NCBI GenBank assembly: GCA_017548545.1
Contig: JAFYZW010000138.1
Coordinates: 1-35,896, forward strand
Direction: 5' to 3'
From: Bacteroidales bacterium
GTDB taxonomy: Bacteria; Bacteroidota; Bacteroidia; Bacteroidales; UBA3663
DNA: 35,896 bases
The translations under genes were made by a program, and so were the position numbers. The notes beneath the pieces are model-generated. The model searched no databases and had not been told where the DNA came from. It saw only the letters and a program-made list of their open reading frames with translations. Every line of letters starts with the position of its first letter. Position 1 is the first letter of the stretch. Shown here one piece after another: positions 8,917 to 16,793 of the stretch.

Positions 8917-9060
8917 ATAATCGTCGAATAATTAACGTTTTCTAACAGTTTTGTGGCCAAAAAATTGTTTTTTTCGAGTAAAAACGCTCCCAAAAACAGA
9001 AAAAAGCGCATGAAAAAGTAAAAAAAACGCCAAAAATTTTTTTTTGTTCGAAAAAAGAAG

Positions 9061-9068
9061 TACATTTG
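9061..9068 (+). promoter_or_regulatory. Promoter -7 element of the DeoR-family regulator gene
   Basis: TACATTTG matches TAnnTTTG. A TTTG at 9043-9046 may be the -33 element, although the 14-base spacing is shorter than usual. The ATG follows 64 bases later after an AT-rich leader. Confidence 0.6.
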
Positions 9069-9132
9069 CACCGCAAAACAATTGTTATTCTCCAATTGTT
9101 TATTGTTAATTCTTAATTGATAATTGCCAACC

Positions 9133-9903
9133 ATGCTACTGGCCGCACAACGCAGGGAAAAGATCGTCGCCATGCTTCGCGAAGACGGGCATGTCAAGGT
9201 CAACAGCCTCAGCAGGCTGTTCAACGTCACCGAAGTCACCATCCGGCAAGACCTCGAAAAACTCGAGGAGGAAGGCTCGTGCCAGCGCGTTCATGGAGGG
9301 GCCATTCTGAACAACGCGGGTGCCAACGTAGGTGAGTTTCTTGTGCTCAATCAGGACAATCTCGCCGCCAAGATGGCCATCGCCCGCGAGGCTGTGAAGC
9401 GCATCCGCGACGGCGAGACCATCATCCTCGACTCTGGATCGACCACCACCGAAATTGCACGCCTCATCTCAGGATATACCAACCTCACCGTCATCACCAA
9501 TGCCATCAACATCGCCATGATTTTGGGCAAGGACCCGGGCATCAACCTCAACGTCACTGGCGGGGAGTTCAAGTCACCAACCCTCTCGCTCACGGGGCCC
9601 AAGGCAGCTGAATATTTCAAGGGACTCCATGCCGACAAGGTCTTCCTGGCTACTGCCGGCATCAACGTCACCAACGGCCTCACCTATCCCAGCATGAGTG
9701 ACCTAGTGGTCAAGAAAGCCATGATCGACGTGAGTGATCGCGTATATCTGGTTGCCGACAGCACCAAAGTAGGCCGAAGTTCGTTTGCCACCCTCGGCAA
9801 GCTCTCGTTGGTCGATACCATCATTACCGACTCGAACATCTCGAAAGATGACGAAGCCCTGTTCCGCAGTTACGACCTCAAATGCATCATAGCACAGCTA
9901 TAA
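9133..9903 (+). CDS. DeoR-family transcriptional regulator of the sugar operon
   Basis: The protein is 256 residues long from the ATG at 9133; an in-frame TTG at 9124 is a weaker alternative. The N-terminus has the DeoR winged helix-turn-helix (QRREKIVAMLREDG, then VTEVTIRQDLEKLEEEG) and the usual RVHGGAI linker. The C-terminal DeoRC sensor has DSGSTTTEIA and later DKVFLATAGIN and VADSTKVGRSSF, which bind phosphorylated sugars. It is transcribed divergently from the transketolase operon across a 300-base regulatory region with candidate TTTCG operators. It therefore probably represses that operon until a sugar phosphate, such as the kinase product, accumulates. It is followed by a strong hairpin terminator. 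Confidence 0.93.
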   Translation: MLLAAQRREKIVAMLREDGHVKVNSLSRLFNVTEVTIRQDLEKLEEEGSCQRVHGGAILNNAGANVGEFLVLNQDNLAAKMAIAREAVKRIRDGETIILDSGSTTTEIARLISGYTNLTVITNAINIAMILGKDPGINLNVTGGEFKSPTLSLTGPKAAEYFKGLHADKVFLATAGINVTNGLTYPSMSDLVVKKAMIDVSDRVYLVADSTKVGRSSFATLGKLSLVDTIITDSNISKDDEALFRSYDLKCIIAQL

Positions 9904-9932
9904 TACTCAACACACACCACTTTACACATCCC

Positions 9933-9972
9933 CGTGCCAGAAGTCGAGCAAAACTTCTGGCACGTGTTTTTT
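9933..9972 (+). terminator. Rho-independent terminator of the DeoR-family gene
   Basis: A perfect 12-base stem (9933-9944 with 9953-9964, sequence CGTGCCAGAAGT and its complement) has an 8-base loop and is followed by TG and six Ts (9967-9972). It separates the regulator from the convergent CotH-family gene. Confidence 0.92.
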
Positions 9973-9980
9973 CCAAAAAC

Positions 9981-11819
9981 TTATCGGCGCAGCATCATCC
10001 TGCCACCCCTGATCACCACGCCACGGTAACCCTCGCCTACAGGCAAGCCCAGCAGATCGAAGGCCCGCCCATCATTGTACCTCTCGTCAACCCGAAGTTC
10101 GCCGATACCCGATGGGTCATAGAGTCCGAAGGCCTCAAGTTGACCGAGAAGAATCTCCGTGCGTCGAGGGAAATAATCGTTGAGGAGCTGTTGCCTACGC
10201 ACCAGCCAATGGTCGTTGCGCGTATAGGTCTCGACGGTCTCGCCAGTCGATTTCCGATAGTCGCCCCAGCGTGCACTCTCGCCAATGATTGCAAGGTCAA
10301 TTTCGGCTGCCAATGAATCATAAAGGGCGGCAGCTCGTTCAGCAGTCATGATGCCCTCGCCTGTGAGGTTCATATCGATGTGCTCCTGCATCAATCGTCT
10401 GAAGTCAGGGTTCTTCTTCAGCACCTTCATCATCTGGGTGGGAGGTCCATTCACAATCGCCACCTTGTTATAATTCACGTCCTTGAAGGCCGTTTCGGCA
10501 TCCCAAATAAGGTAGCGAAAACCTGTGCCAGGATCCTCACGGTTGCGCAGACAGCGCCAATTGTTGTGATCCCAGTCATCATTGCCGATATACCAGTTGA
10601 CGAGCATATAGTCGCAGTAGGTCTCCAAATCGAGAAGTCCCAGCTCGGTCAATTTTTGATAATAACGGTCCTGCTCACCCGACCCTACTTTCATCACAGT
10701 ATTGTACATCTCATCATAGGCCGTACGGTTCCCATCAATCATGTCTCCCACATCGACAACGTCATAATCCTCGTCAACTCCTCCCAGATAGTCACTGGCA
10801 AAATTATCGTTAATTTTTTCGCAAAGTTCATAAAGGCCCCAATAGAGACCATTGATATAAAGATGCGCAAACCGTCGATGCGTCGTCAGATTGCCCATGG
10901 CACGATGGGCCTCCTTTGCCCAAGCATCGAGGATGTACTGTGCATTGGTTCGTTGGATAATATTCTGCGGATACATGCTTGCACTCCCGTTCTTCAGCCA
11001 TGTGTAGTTGTAACCCGCACGCAGCACGAGGTGGTCAAAGTGAGTCACGGCATCCTCTTCCTCAAAGAGGTCGAACCTTAGTTTCCCCGCTCCATATTCC
11101 TTGCGGAACGAAACTCGGAAAGAATGTTTTGGGGTGTTCTGCGGATTACGGCTGTTTCCTCCATGCAACAACAGACCACAGTTCCGTTGGAAAGACTTGC
11201 CGGTCGTCGGGTCATAATACTCAATCGACGCAGGACGTTCCCAGCCGTCACCTTTTTTCGAGAGGTCCTTGCCCGTATGGATGTATATGCCCCCCGTCTC
11301 AGGATCGTCGGACTGCGAGAAAAGATAGCCGATATTGGTGACCAGACATACTGTGGGCAGCGAAAGCATGGCTCTCTCCATCAGCGGCCCGTAAGTTTCA
11401 CCCAGTGTAATGGTGGTGTCCATGGCATAGTCGGCAGCCCAATAGCTGTTGGCGTCTTTCTTGCTCCAAATATTTGGATAACCTTCGGGCGATGCGGACT
11501 GACGATAGACGTCACGGAGAAAGATGAAGGTTCGTGTGGCAATTGGCCCTATCGAATCATTCGCATCAATACATACTGCACTGACTGGTGTGGTGGTAAC
11601 AATCGTGATTGGCTCGGTATAACGAACGGCATTTGCACGTGTGGGGCGTGTGCCATCCAACGTATAATATACGTCAAAACCCGGCTCCGACGAAGCAAGC
11701 GACAAAGCGAATGCCTCGTCGTGGAATGGCTGAGCATCGCTGAACACGACCTCCTGTGCCTGCAATCCAAACGATAGGCATCCGATGATTAGCGATGATA
11801 ATGTGTGTTTGTGTGTCAA
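9981..11819 (-). CDS. Secreted CotH-family protein with chitobiase-like N-domain and T9SS-like tail
   Basis: This 612-residue protein has a Sec signal (cleavage near LQAQ-E). A chitobiase/hexosaminidase C-terminal-like beta domain with VYYTLDGTRPT follows at about residues 50-60. The large central CotH domain contains LLLHGGNSR, LYINGLYWGLYELCEKIN, NWYIGNDDWDHNNWR and LIWDAETAF. CotH proteins are atypical kinase-fold enzymes first known from spore coats, but in Bacteroidetes they accompany glycan-degrading loci and their role is unknown. The last 20 or so residues (YRGVVIRGGRMMLRR) resemble a type IX secretion sorting tail, suggesting export to the surface. The gene starts 29 bases after the GH5 stop and probably shares its transcript. 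Confidence 0.85.
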   Translation of the reverse strand: MTHKHTLSSLIIGCLSFGLQAQEVVFSDAQPFHDEAFALSLASSEPGFDVYYTLDGTRPTRANAVRYTEPITIVTTTPVSAVCIDANDSIGPIATRTFIFLRDVYRQSASPEGYPNIWSKKDANSYWAADYAMDTTITLGETYGPLMERAMLSLPTVCLVTNIGYLFSQSDDPETGGIYIHTGKDLSKKGDGWERPASIEYYDPTTGKSFQRNCGLLLHGGNSRNPQNTPKHSFRVSFRKEYGAGKLRFDLFEEEDAVTHFDHLVLRAGYNYTWLKNGSASMYPQNIIQRTNAQYILDAWAKEAHRAMGNLTTHRRFAHLYINGLYWGLYELCEKINDNFASDYLGGVDEDYDVVDVGDMIDGNRTAYDEMYNTVMKVGSGEQDRYYQKLTELGLLDLETYCDYMLVNWYIGNDDWDHNNWRCLRNREDPGTGFRYLIWDAETAFKDVNYNKVAIVNGPPTQMMKVLKKNPDFRRLMQEHIDMNLTGEGIMTAERAAALYDSLAAEIDLAIIGESARWGDYRKSTGETVETYTRNDHWLVRRQQLLNDYFPRRTEILLGQLEAFGLYDPSGIGELRVDERYNDGRAFDLLGLPVGEGYRGVVIRGGRMMLRR

Positions 11820-11848
11820 TTCTTTTCAAAAATTATAGGACAAGGACA

Positions 11849-13096
11849 TTAGGGATTCATCCCCATCGCTCTGATATATCCTTCATTCTTCAGGCAGTTT
11901 TCGAATTTCGCATTTTCAAGTAATTCGTTCATCGCTGCCTTGGCCACCTCTTGTGGGATCTTGTTTTCGCGAATCTTCTTGAAAGAACCTCGGTCGCTGG
12001 CTGCATACGCACGGATGAGGTCCCAGTTCTCAGGCATCTTGATCTGCTTCATGCAACTGGTGGCATTCATCTTCTTGTAGGGCCAATAGGTCCAGCCGAT
12101 GTTCTGCGACTCCATTGCTCGGGTGAATCCGTGAATCCACTCGTCGGTGTTCTCACCTGTCTCTCCCATATACATCGGCAGGTTAACGCTGTCGCGGAAA
12201 TGCGCGAAGTCAGCAATGGCCTGAGCTGTGGTGTCACACCAATAGCGATGGCAAGTGTACATCATCTTGTCGTCGAACTTAGAATCCTTGAAGACCGTGA
12301 AGTTACCGTTCCACTGTGCGCCACCCAACATCACGATGTGGTTGGCATCTACGGTGCGGATGGCACGGGTGATACGCATGTAAAGAGGTTCGAGGGAGGC
12401 ATTAAACTCTCCGAGCTTCTCGGCTTCGTAGGGCGCAATGGGTTCATTCAGCAGGTCATAGCCAATCACAATGGTATCTTTGGCATAATGCGCGGCAATG
12501 CGTTGCCAGATGTTGCAGCACCGCTGTTGCTGCATCTCGCTCTCCATAAGCCAGGGATAACCATAACTGTCGTCAATATTATCGCCCGTCTGACCACCAG
12601 GCGCATCATGCATATCGAGAATGACGCGTACATTCTCGTTTCGGCACCAGTCCACAACCCTGTCAATCAAACGGAATCCTTCTGTGCTGTCGTTCTTTCC
12701 CATGTAATATTCATCGGTGAAGAGCTTGTAATGGAAAGGAATTCGAATGGTATTCATACCCGTCGAAGCAATGTAATGAATATCTGCCTCGGTGATATAG
12801 TTCTCCTTGAACTGGTTCCAGAAGTTCGCTGTAAACTCCTCTCCTGTCAGTTCGCAGAACATCTGGTTGATGAGTCGATAGGATGAGGTTTCTCCGAAAC
12901 GGAACATATACCCTTCGGGATTGATCCAGTTGCCTAAATTGATACCCTGAATGAAGTATTTCTCTCCATCGGGTTTTACAAGATCATGTCCACTCACTGT
13001 AATGAAACGTCCTGCCACGTCGTTCTGCACCTTCTCCTTCGGCGCACACGCTGCCAATGCCACTAGGGCGGCACCCAAAGTAATGATTCTTTTCAT
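11849..13096 (-). CDS. Glycoside hydrolase family 5 lipoprotein
   Basis: This 415-residue enzyme begins with a lipoprotein signal (lipobox LAAC, Cys17), so it is probably tethered in the periplasm or on the surface. The GH5 barrel is clear: FIQGINLGNWINPEGYMF (about 48-65), MNTIRIPFHY (114-123), VILDMHDAPGGQ (158-169), YDLLNEP with acid/base Glu218, HRYWCDT (283-289), and MYMGETGE with nucleophile Glu312. Overall layout resembles the exo-1,3-glucanase/cellulase-type GH5 branch, but the subfamily and substrate (beta-glucan, xyloglucan or mannan) cannot be fixed by eye. It has its own TATCTTTG promoter element and is followed by the CotH gene. Confidence 0.9.
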   Translation of the reverse strand: MKRIITLGAALVALAACAPKEKVQNDVAGRFITVSGHDLVKPDGEKYFIQGINLGNWINPEGYMFRFGETSSYRLINQMFCELTGEEFTANFWNQFKENYITEADIHYIASTGMNTIRIPFHYKLFTDEYYMGKNDSTEGFRLIDRVVDWCRNENVRVILDMHDAPGGQTGDNIDDSYGYPWLMESEMQQQRCCNIWQRIAAHYAKDTIVIGYDLLNEPIAPYEAEKLGEFNASLEPLYMRITRAIRTVDANHIVMLGGAQWNGNFTVFKDSKFDDKMMYTCHRYWCDTTAQAIADFAHFRDSVNLPMYMGETGENTDEWIHGFTRAMESQNIGWTYWPYKKMNATSCMKQIKMPENWDLIRAYAASDRGSFKKIRENKIPQEVAKAAMNELLENAKFENCLKNEGYIRAMGMNP

Positions 13097-13125
13097 GTTT
13101 TTCGATTTATTAATTCTTTACGCCG

Positions 13126-13133
13126 CAAAGATA
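13126..13133 (-). promoter_or_regulatory. Promoter -7 element of the GH5 gene
   Basis: The minus strand reads TATCTTTG, a match to TAnnTTTG, 29 bases before the GH5 start. It lies in the 57-base gap after the carboxylesterase gene, showing that GH5 can be transcribed independently. Confidence 0.65.
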
Positions 13134-13153
13134 ACCATTATTTCCTCTTTTTC

Positions 13154-14770
13154 CTATTCAGTCAGGTGTTCACGCCTCCAATCGAAGTAACGTGTCCAAA
13201 GCTCGAGCTGCGGCAGGTTGGGCAATTCGGTGACGTGAGCGCCATCGCGGAAATACATCGTACTCTCAGTACCATGGCTATAGGCAGGCCAATAGGGCAG
13301 GAGTTCTCCATTTGGGTCACCTGTCTTGATGAAGTTCACCCAATACTGGTGGATGATCTTCGTCATGGCTGCGTCCGATGGATTTTGTGGCCCCCACCAA
13401 CCGCCTCCACGCTGTGGGCCGAAGGTAAACGACATCTCGAAGGCATGAGTTGAGATCTGCTTGCGAGTGGTTTGCTGGTTCCTGCGGAAGGGATTGAACT
13501 TCAACTGATCGAAGAAGTACATATACACCTTACCCTGTCCATGCTGCGACTGCATGTTGGCCCAAGCATAGGTCGGCCAAGCGAAAGCCGCCTCGCGGAA
13601 GATGTCGGAGTGAGCATCAAATGCCTCCTGGTTGTTCGAACCGGGATACATCTTGCGGAACTCGTCCCTCCATTCAGGAGCAAACGAGTTACGCAGCTCC
13701 TCTTCGTAGAGTGCTGGTGTAAATTCTCCCAAGTAACCTGTAAACATCGAGCCTTCATCGGAGTTGGTACCCATCAGAATATTCACGTCGTTAAAGTTGC
13801 CCTTCAGGTACTGCACGTAGGCATCAGTATCGAGGATGTAATCGTCATAACAGGGCCAAAGGGCGCCACCCATGCTGAATGCTGCAGAATCGTTGAGGAA
13901 CACTTCGGCCGGCAACTTGCGCAAATCCTTCAGCTTCGGGTTCTTCTTTCCCGTGACACGTTGTATATAAGCCAGACCGTATGCCTCAGAACCCTTCACG
14001 TTGCGCAACGAATTGTTGTCGATGCGAACATTGTCCATCGGAACCATGTTGCCACCGCTCTCGCTGATGGCCCCACGGAAAAGGCCCTTGGCCAAAGGAC
14101 TCTGGCAAAGGATAGCCACCGAAATGGCACCAGCGCTCTCGCCCATAATTGTCACCTTCGCAGAATCTCCACCGAAAGCCGCAATATTGTCATGCACCCA
14201 CTGCAACGCCAAGATCTGGTCCATGATGCCGTAGTTGCCCGACGTGGCATGACCCGTCTCCTTGATGCTCTCCTGTGTCAATTCAGGGAGAGAGAGGAAT
14301 CCCATGCAATTCAAACGATAGGTAATACTGACAAATACTATGCCAGCCTTAGCGAAGTTGCTACCATCGGTGAACGAATTGCCCGAAGAGAAAGCACCGC
14401 CATGAATCCAAACCAACACGGGCAATTGCTCGTCCTTTGTCTTTGCAGGTGTCAGTACATTTAGGTAGAGGCAATCCTCACTCATTGCAGGAGCCTCCTG
14501 TCCAGGCATGGTCTGCACACGCTGTACACCTTGCTTGGCAAAGTGATCGGCCTTAAATGTACCCTCCCATGCCTTGGCGGGCACTGGAGCTTTCCATCGC
14601 AGATTCCCAACGGGAGGTTCGGCAAACGGGATGCCCTTGTAGTGTGCCATCCCTTCCTCAACGACACCTTCTACTTCACCTTGTGCCACAGTCGTCCTGA
14701 CGAGCTGTGCCTCACTTTGTGCGGCCATCAGGAATGCTGCGGCTGCTAAAAGAATAGATAAACGATTCAT
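13154..14770 (-). CDS. Secreted type-B carboxylesterase
   Basis: The best start is the ATG at 14768-14770, which gives 538 residues beginning MNRLSILLAAAAFLMAAQSEAQ, a clean Sec signal. A longer frame to 14860 would cover the promoter element. Type-B carboxylesterase hallmarks are present: EDCLYLNVLTP (99-109), the oxyanion-hole HGGAFSSGN (about 123-131), GESAGA with nucleophile Ser212, TNSDEGSMF for the acidic residue, and a late HAFEMSFTFG supplying the histidine. It should remove acyl groups (acetyl, feruloyl or similar) from sugars or phenolic esters outside the cytoplasm. The neighbouring GH5 and CocE-type genes suggest hemicellulose side-chain removal, but the natural ester is not known. 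Confidence 0.9.
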   Translation of the reverse strand: MNRLSILLAAAAFLMAAQSEAQLVRTTVAQGEVEGVVEEGMAHYKGIPFAEPPVGNLRWKAPVPAKAWEGTFKADHFAKQGVQRVQTMPGQEAPAMSEDCLYLNVLTPAKTKDEQLPVLVWIHGGAFSSGNSFTDGSNFAKAGIVFVSITYRLNCMGFLSLPELTQESIKETGHATSGNYGIMDQILALQWVHDNIAAFGGDSAKVTIMGESAGAISVAILCQSPLAKGLFRGAISESGGNMVPMDNVRIDNNSLRNVKGSEAYGLAYIQRVTGKKNPKLKDLRKLPAEVFLNDSAAFSMGGALWPCYDDYILDTDAYVQYLKGNFNDVNILMGTNSDEGSMFTGYLGEFTPALYEEELRNSFAPEWRDEFRKMYPGSNNQEAFDAHSDIFREAAFAWPTYAWANMQSQHGQGKVYMYFFDQLKFNPFRRNQQTTRKQISTHAFEMSFTFGPQRGGGWWGPQNPSDAAMTKIIHQYWVNFIKTGDPNGELLPYWPAYSHGTESTMYFRDGAHVTELPNLPQLELWTRYFDWRREHLTE

Positions 14771-14795
14771 AGCATAGTTGTTAATTTTTCGGCCA

Positions 14796-14803
14796 CAAAG
14801 ATA
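14796..14803 (-). promoter_or_regulatory. Promoter -7 element of the carboxylesterase gene
   Basis: The minus strand reads TATCTTTG, 25 bases before the chosen ATG at 14770. Its position inside the longer open frame is a reason to reject the upstream start. Confidence 0.65.
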
Positions 14804-14886
14804 GTGAGAAAAAACATACGCTCCAAATTTTGCCGTTACAAAAAACATGGAGTATGTCAATTCTCCCTATTTTGACAAAATGATAG

Positions 14887-14916
14887 ATTGAAAAAACTCA
14901 CACATCCTTTTTCAAT
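14887..14916 (-). terminator. Weak AT-rich hairpin after the CocE-type gene
   Basis: A 9-base stem (14887-14895 with 14908-14916) overlaps the stop codon of the upstream-transcribed hydrolase. On the minus strand its 3' arm is T-rich. It may end that transcript; the stem is AT-rich, so this is tentative. Confidence 0.35.
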
Positions 14917-16666
14917 AAGGAATCTCAATCCTCGAAGGATGTTGCGCATCGATATAAAGAGTTTGATGTGCCACACGCGTTTGGGTCTGTAATGACCAAA
15001 CACCTGCATAATTGCTGTGGATGGAATACTCGGGGAAGTTGCTGCTTGAAATGTCAATACGTAAACGGTGCCCTTTCTTGACTTGCCAAAGGATGGGAAG
15101 TGCTTCGAAAGTCAGCTCAACGACTTCGCCGGGGGAATAGGACTGCCTTGTTCCCAATCGATCGTTTCGATAGGCCATCGTCGTGATACCTGAACGGATG
15201 TTGTAAGCAGTTCCATCGGGCAGTACCTCGCTCACCTTGAAGGTCAACGCTGTATCATCGACATCTGTACTCATCCAAACGACCGCCTTAATCCTGCCGT
15301 TAATGTTAAGGTCTTCAGTTAAGGGATCGCTGAGGTAACTCAACACGTCGGGGCGATAGCCTACCTCGGGTTGCTGTATGCTGCCTCGTGTGCGCTCACT
15401 GGTGAAAAGCGTCTCTCCTCCCACACTCATCACAGGATTCTTGGGGTCATAGACGTAGTGTTGCTCATCCTTGTGGGGAAGAAGTGAAACATCCGTCACC
15501 AAATGATACGCGTTTCGGTCATCAGTATCGGACGCTGAAGTCAGATAATATGCCATGTGATGCGCAGTAGCGGTGGGCCACTGGTCGAAATGACGCCACA
15601 CGTCTTCGCCGATGTTATAGACCAGTACTTCGTGCTCGGGCTCCTTGTCTTCGACGAGCAGAGAATACATCCAGTTGAAGGCATCGGCATCGACGTCGAA
15701 ATCCTTGTCGTGACATGGATGGTGTGCTGTTGGCGTGGTGACAAAACTATGGTTCCACGCTCCCACGATGAGTCGACTACGGGCCTTGGTGGCATCAGAC
15801 AACAGTTGATAACCCAGGATGGTTCCCTCGTTATGATGATCGAAGTGACCTGCCACGATGGTGCATGGTACCTTGATGCGTGGTGGTATGCTGCGAAGCG
15901 TAGCCCAAACGCCTTGATGCCAATAGGGGTCGGTATAGTCGGTATGAGTGATCCAGTCGCGATACCATGGAAGTTCGCAACCTAGCAGATCCACGTCCAT
16001 GTGAACCTGTGGCATATAGCGTTCCTCGTTGTAATAAGGTGCTGCGGAATCAACTTTTGGCTTCCTGATGGGTTCGCGGGCATTGCTGATGCTCCATGCG
16101 GTAAGGATATCCTGACGGAAGAGGCCGCTATTGTAAGCACTCAAGTGACGATCGACACCATAATGATGCTGATGGATACATTTTACCTTGTCGGGCAGAC
16201 TGTCGGCAATAATCCAGCACGTGAGCGACATGTAAGAGGTTCCGGTCAATCCGATGGCCGAAATCCAGGGTTGCCGGTCGAGCCAACCGACCACGGCCAA
16301 TCCATCCTGTCGCTCATAGATATTTGGCTCAAATTGCCCCTCGCTGCCACCCGTGCCGCGAGGATGATTGAGCACATAGCCTATACCGCGTTCGGCATAC
16401 TGGCGGGGTGCTCCCATCTGCGACAACGACATTTGTGCAGGCACATACGGATTGCGTGTCAGCACGACGGGGAATGCTTCGGTGGTGACGGGCAGACACA
16501 TCTGGGTGCGTAGCCTGATGCCCATCCCATAGTCGATCAGCGTATCGACATACTGCACCTCGAAGCGCGGTTCGACATCGAGTCGTGTGCTGTCGATCTT
16601 CGCCCACTGAGCTTTAACTTCTAACAGAGTACCTAGCGCTAGGGTCAATAACAATACTCTTTTCAT
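14912..16666 (-). CDS. Secreted CocE/NonD-family (X-Pro dipeptidyl-peptidase-like) hydrolase
   Basis: This 584-residue protein has a Sec signal (LGTLLEVKAQ) and the S15/CocE layout. An alpha/beta-hydrolase carries HPRGTGGSEGQF (101-112), the DGLAVVGWLDRQPW stretch (121-134) and GLTGTSYMS with nucleophile Ser144. AGHFDHHNEG and GAWNHSF are likely to supply the acidic and histidine residues. It ends with a C-terminal jelly-roll containing RLRIDISSSNFPEY. Relatives cleave X-Pro peptides, acyl esters or beta-lactam side chains. In this carbohydrate setting an ester substrate is more likely, but peptidase activity cannot be excluded. It lies downstream of a tandem CAAAC-rich leader and a terminator, so it is probably transcribed alone. 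Confidence 0.88.
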   Translation of the reverse strand: MKRVLLLTLALGTLLEVKAQWAKIDSTRLDVEPRFEVQYVDTLIDYGMGIRLRTQMCLPVTTEAFPVVLTRNPYVPAQMSLSQMGAPRQYAERGIGYVLNHPRGTGGSEGQFEPNIYERQDGLAVVGWLDRQPWISAIGLTGTSYMSLTCWIIADSLPDKVKCIHQHHYGVDRHLSAYNSGLFRQDILTAWSISNAREPIRKPKVDSAAPYYNEERYMPQVHMDVDLLGCELPWYRDWITHTDYTDPYWHQGVWATLRSIPPRIKVPCTIVAGHFDHHNEGTILGYQLLSDATKARSRLIVGAWNHSFVTTPTAHHPCHDKDFDVDADAFNWMYSLLVEDKEPEHEVLVYNIGEDVWRHFDQWPTATAHHMAYYLTSASDTDDRNAYHLVTDVSLLPHKDEQHYVYDPKNPVMSVGGETLFTSERTRGSIQQPEVGYRPDVLSYLSDPLTEDLNINGRIKAVVWMSTDVDDTALTFKVSEVLPDGTAYNIRSGITTMAYRNDRLGTRQSYSPGEVVELTFEALPILWQVKKGHRLRIDISSSNFPEYSIHSNYAGVWSLQTQTRVAHQTLYIDAQHPSRIEIPY

Positions 16667-16672
16667 AGTCTT

Positions 16673-16722
16673 TCAAAACCTTCAAACCTCTCAAACCCCT
16701 CAAACTCTCAAACCTTTAAACA
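16673..16722 (-). repeat. Short tandem CTCAAAC-type repeat in a gene leader
   Basis: Between the CocE start and the isomerase terminator, the plus strand has six closely spaced copies of TCAAA/TTAAA followed by C-rich bases, with a period of 7-10 bases. On the minus strand this is repeated GGTTTGAG. No TAnnTTTG promoter was found here, so the array may hold the control region of the CocE-type gene. Confidence 0.5.
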
Positions 16723-16725
16723 AAG

Positions 16726-16757
16726 GGGGCTGACGACCCTTTTCAGGCGTCAGCCCC
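16726..16757 (-). terminator. Hairpin terminator of isomerase paralogue 2
   Basis: A perfect 10-base GC-rich stem (GGGGCTGACG at 16726-16735 with its complement at 16748-16757) and 12-base loop lie 37 bases after the isomerase stop. On the minus strand it is followed by CTTTGTTT, a modest U-rich tail. Confidence 0.8.
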
Positions 16758-16793
16758 TCGATGTTTACAACGGTAATATCCTATGATGCCCAA

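Noticed and set aside
13472..14464. Plus-strand open frame of 330 codons opposite the carboxylesterase
   Set aside because: It is antisense to a gene with a complete catalytic set and signal peptide, and shows no recognisable family features.
16632..16643. Perfect 12-base palindrome CCTAGCGCTAGG
   Set aside because: It lies within the signal-peptide codons of the CocE-type gene, is a single copy in the window, and has no other sign of being a binding site.
16673..16722. CRISPR array
   Set aside because: The repeat units are only 7-10 bases, with no spacers and no cas genes in the window.
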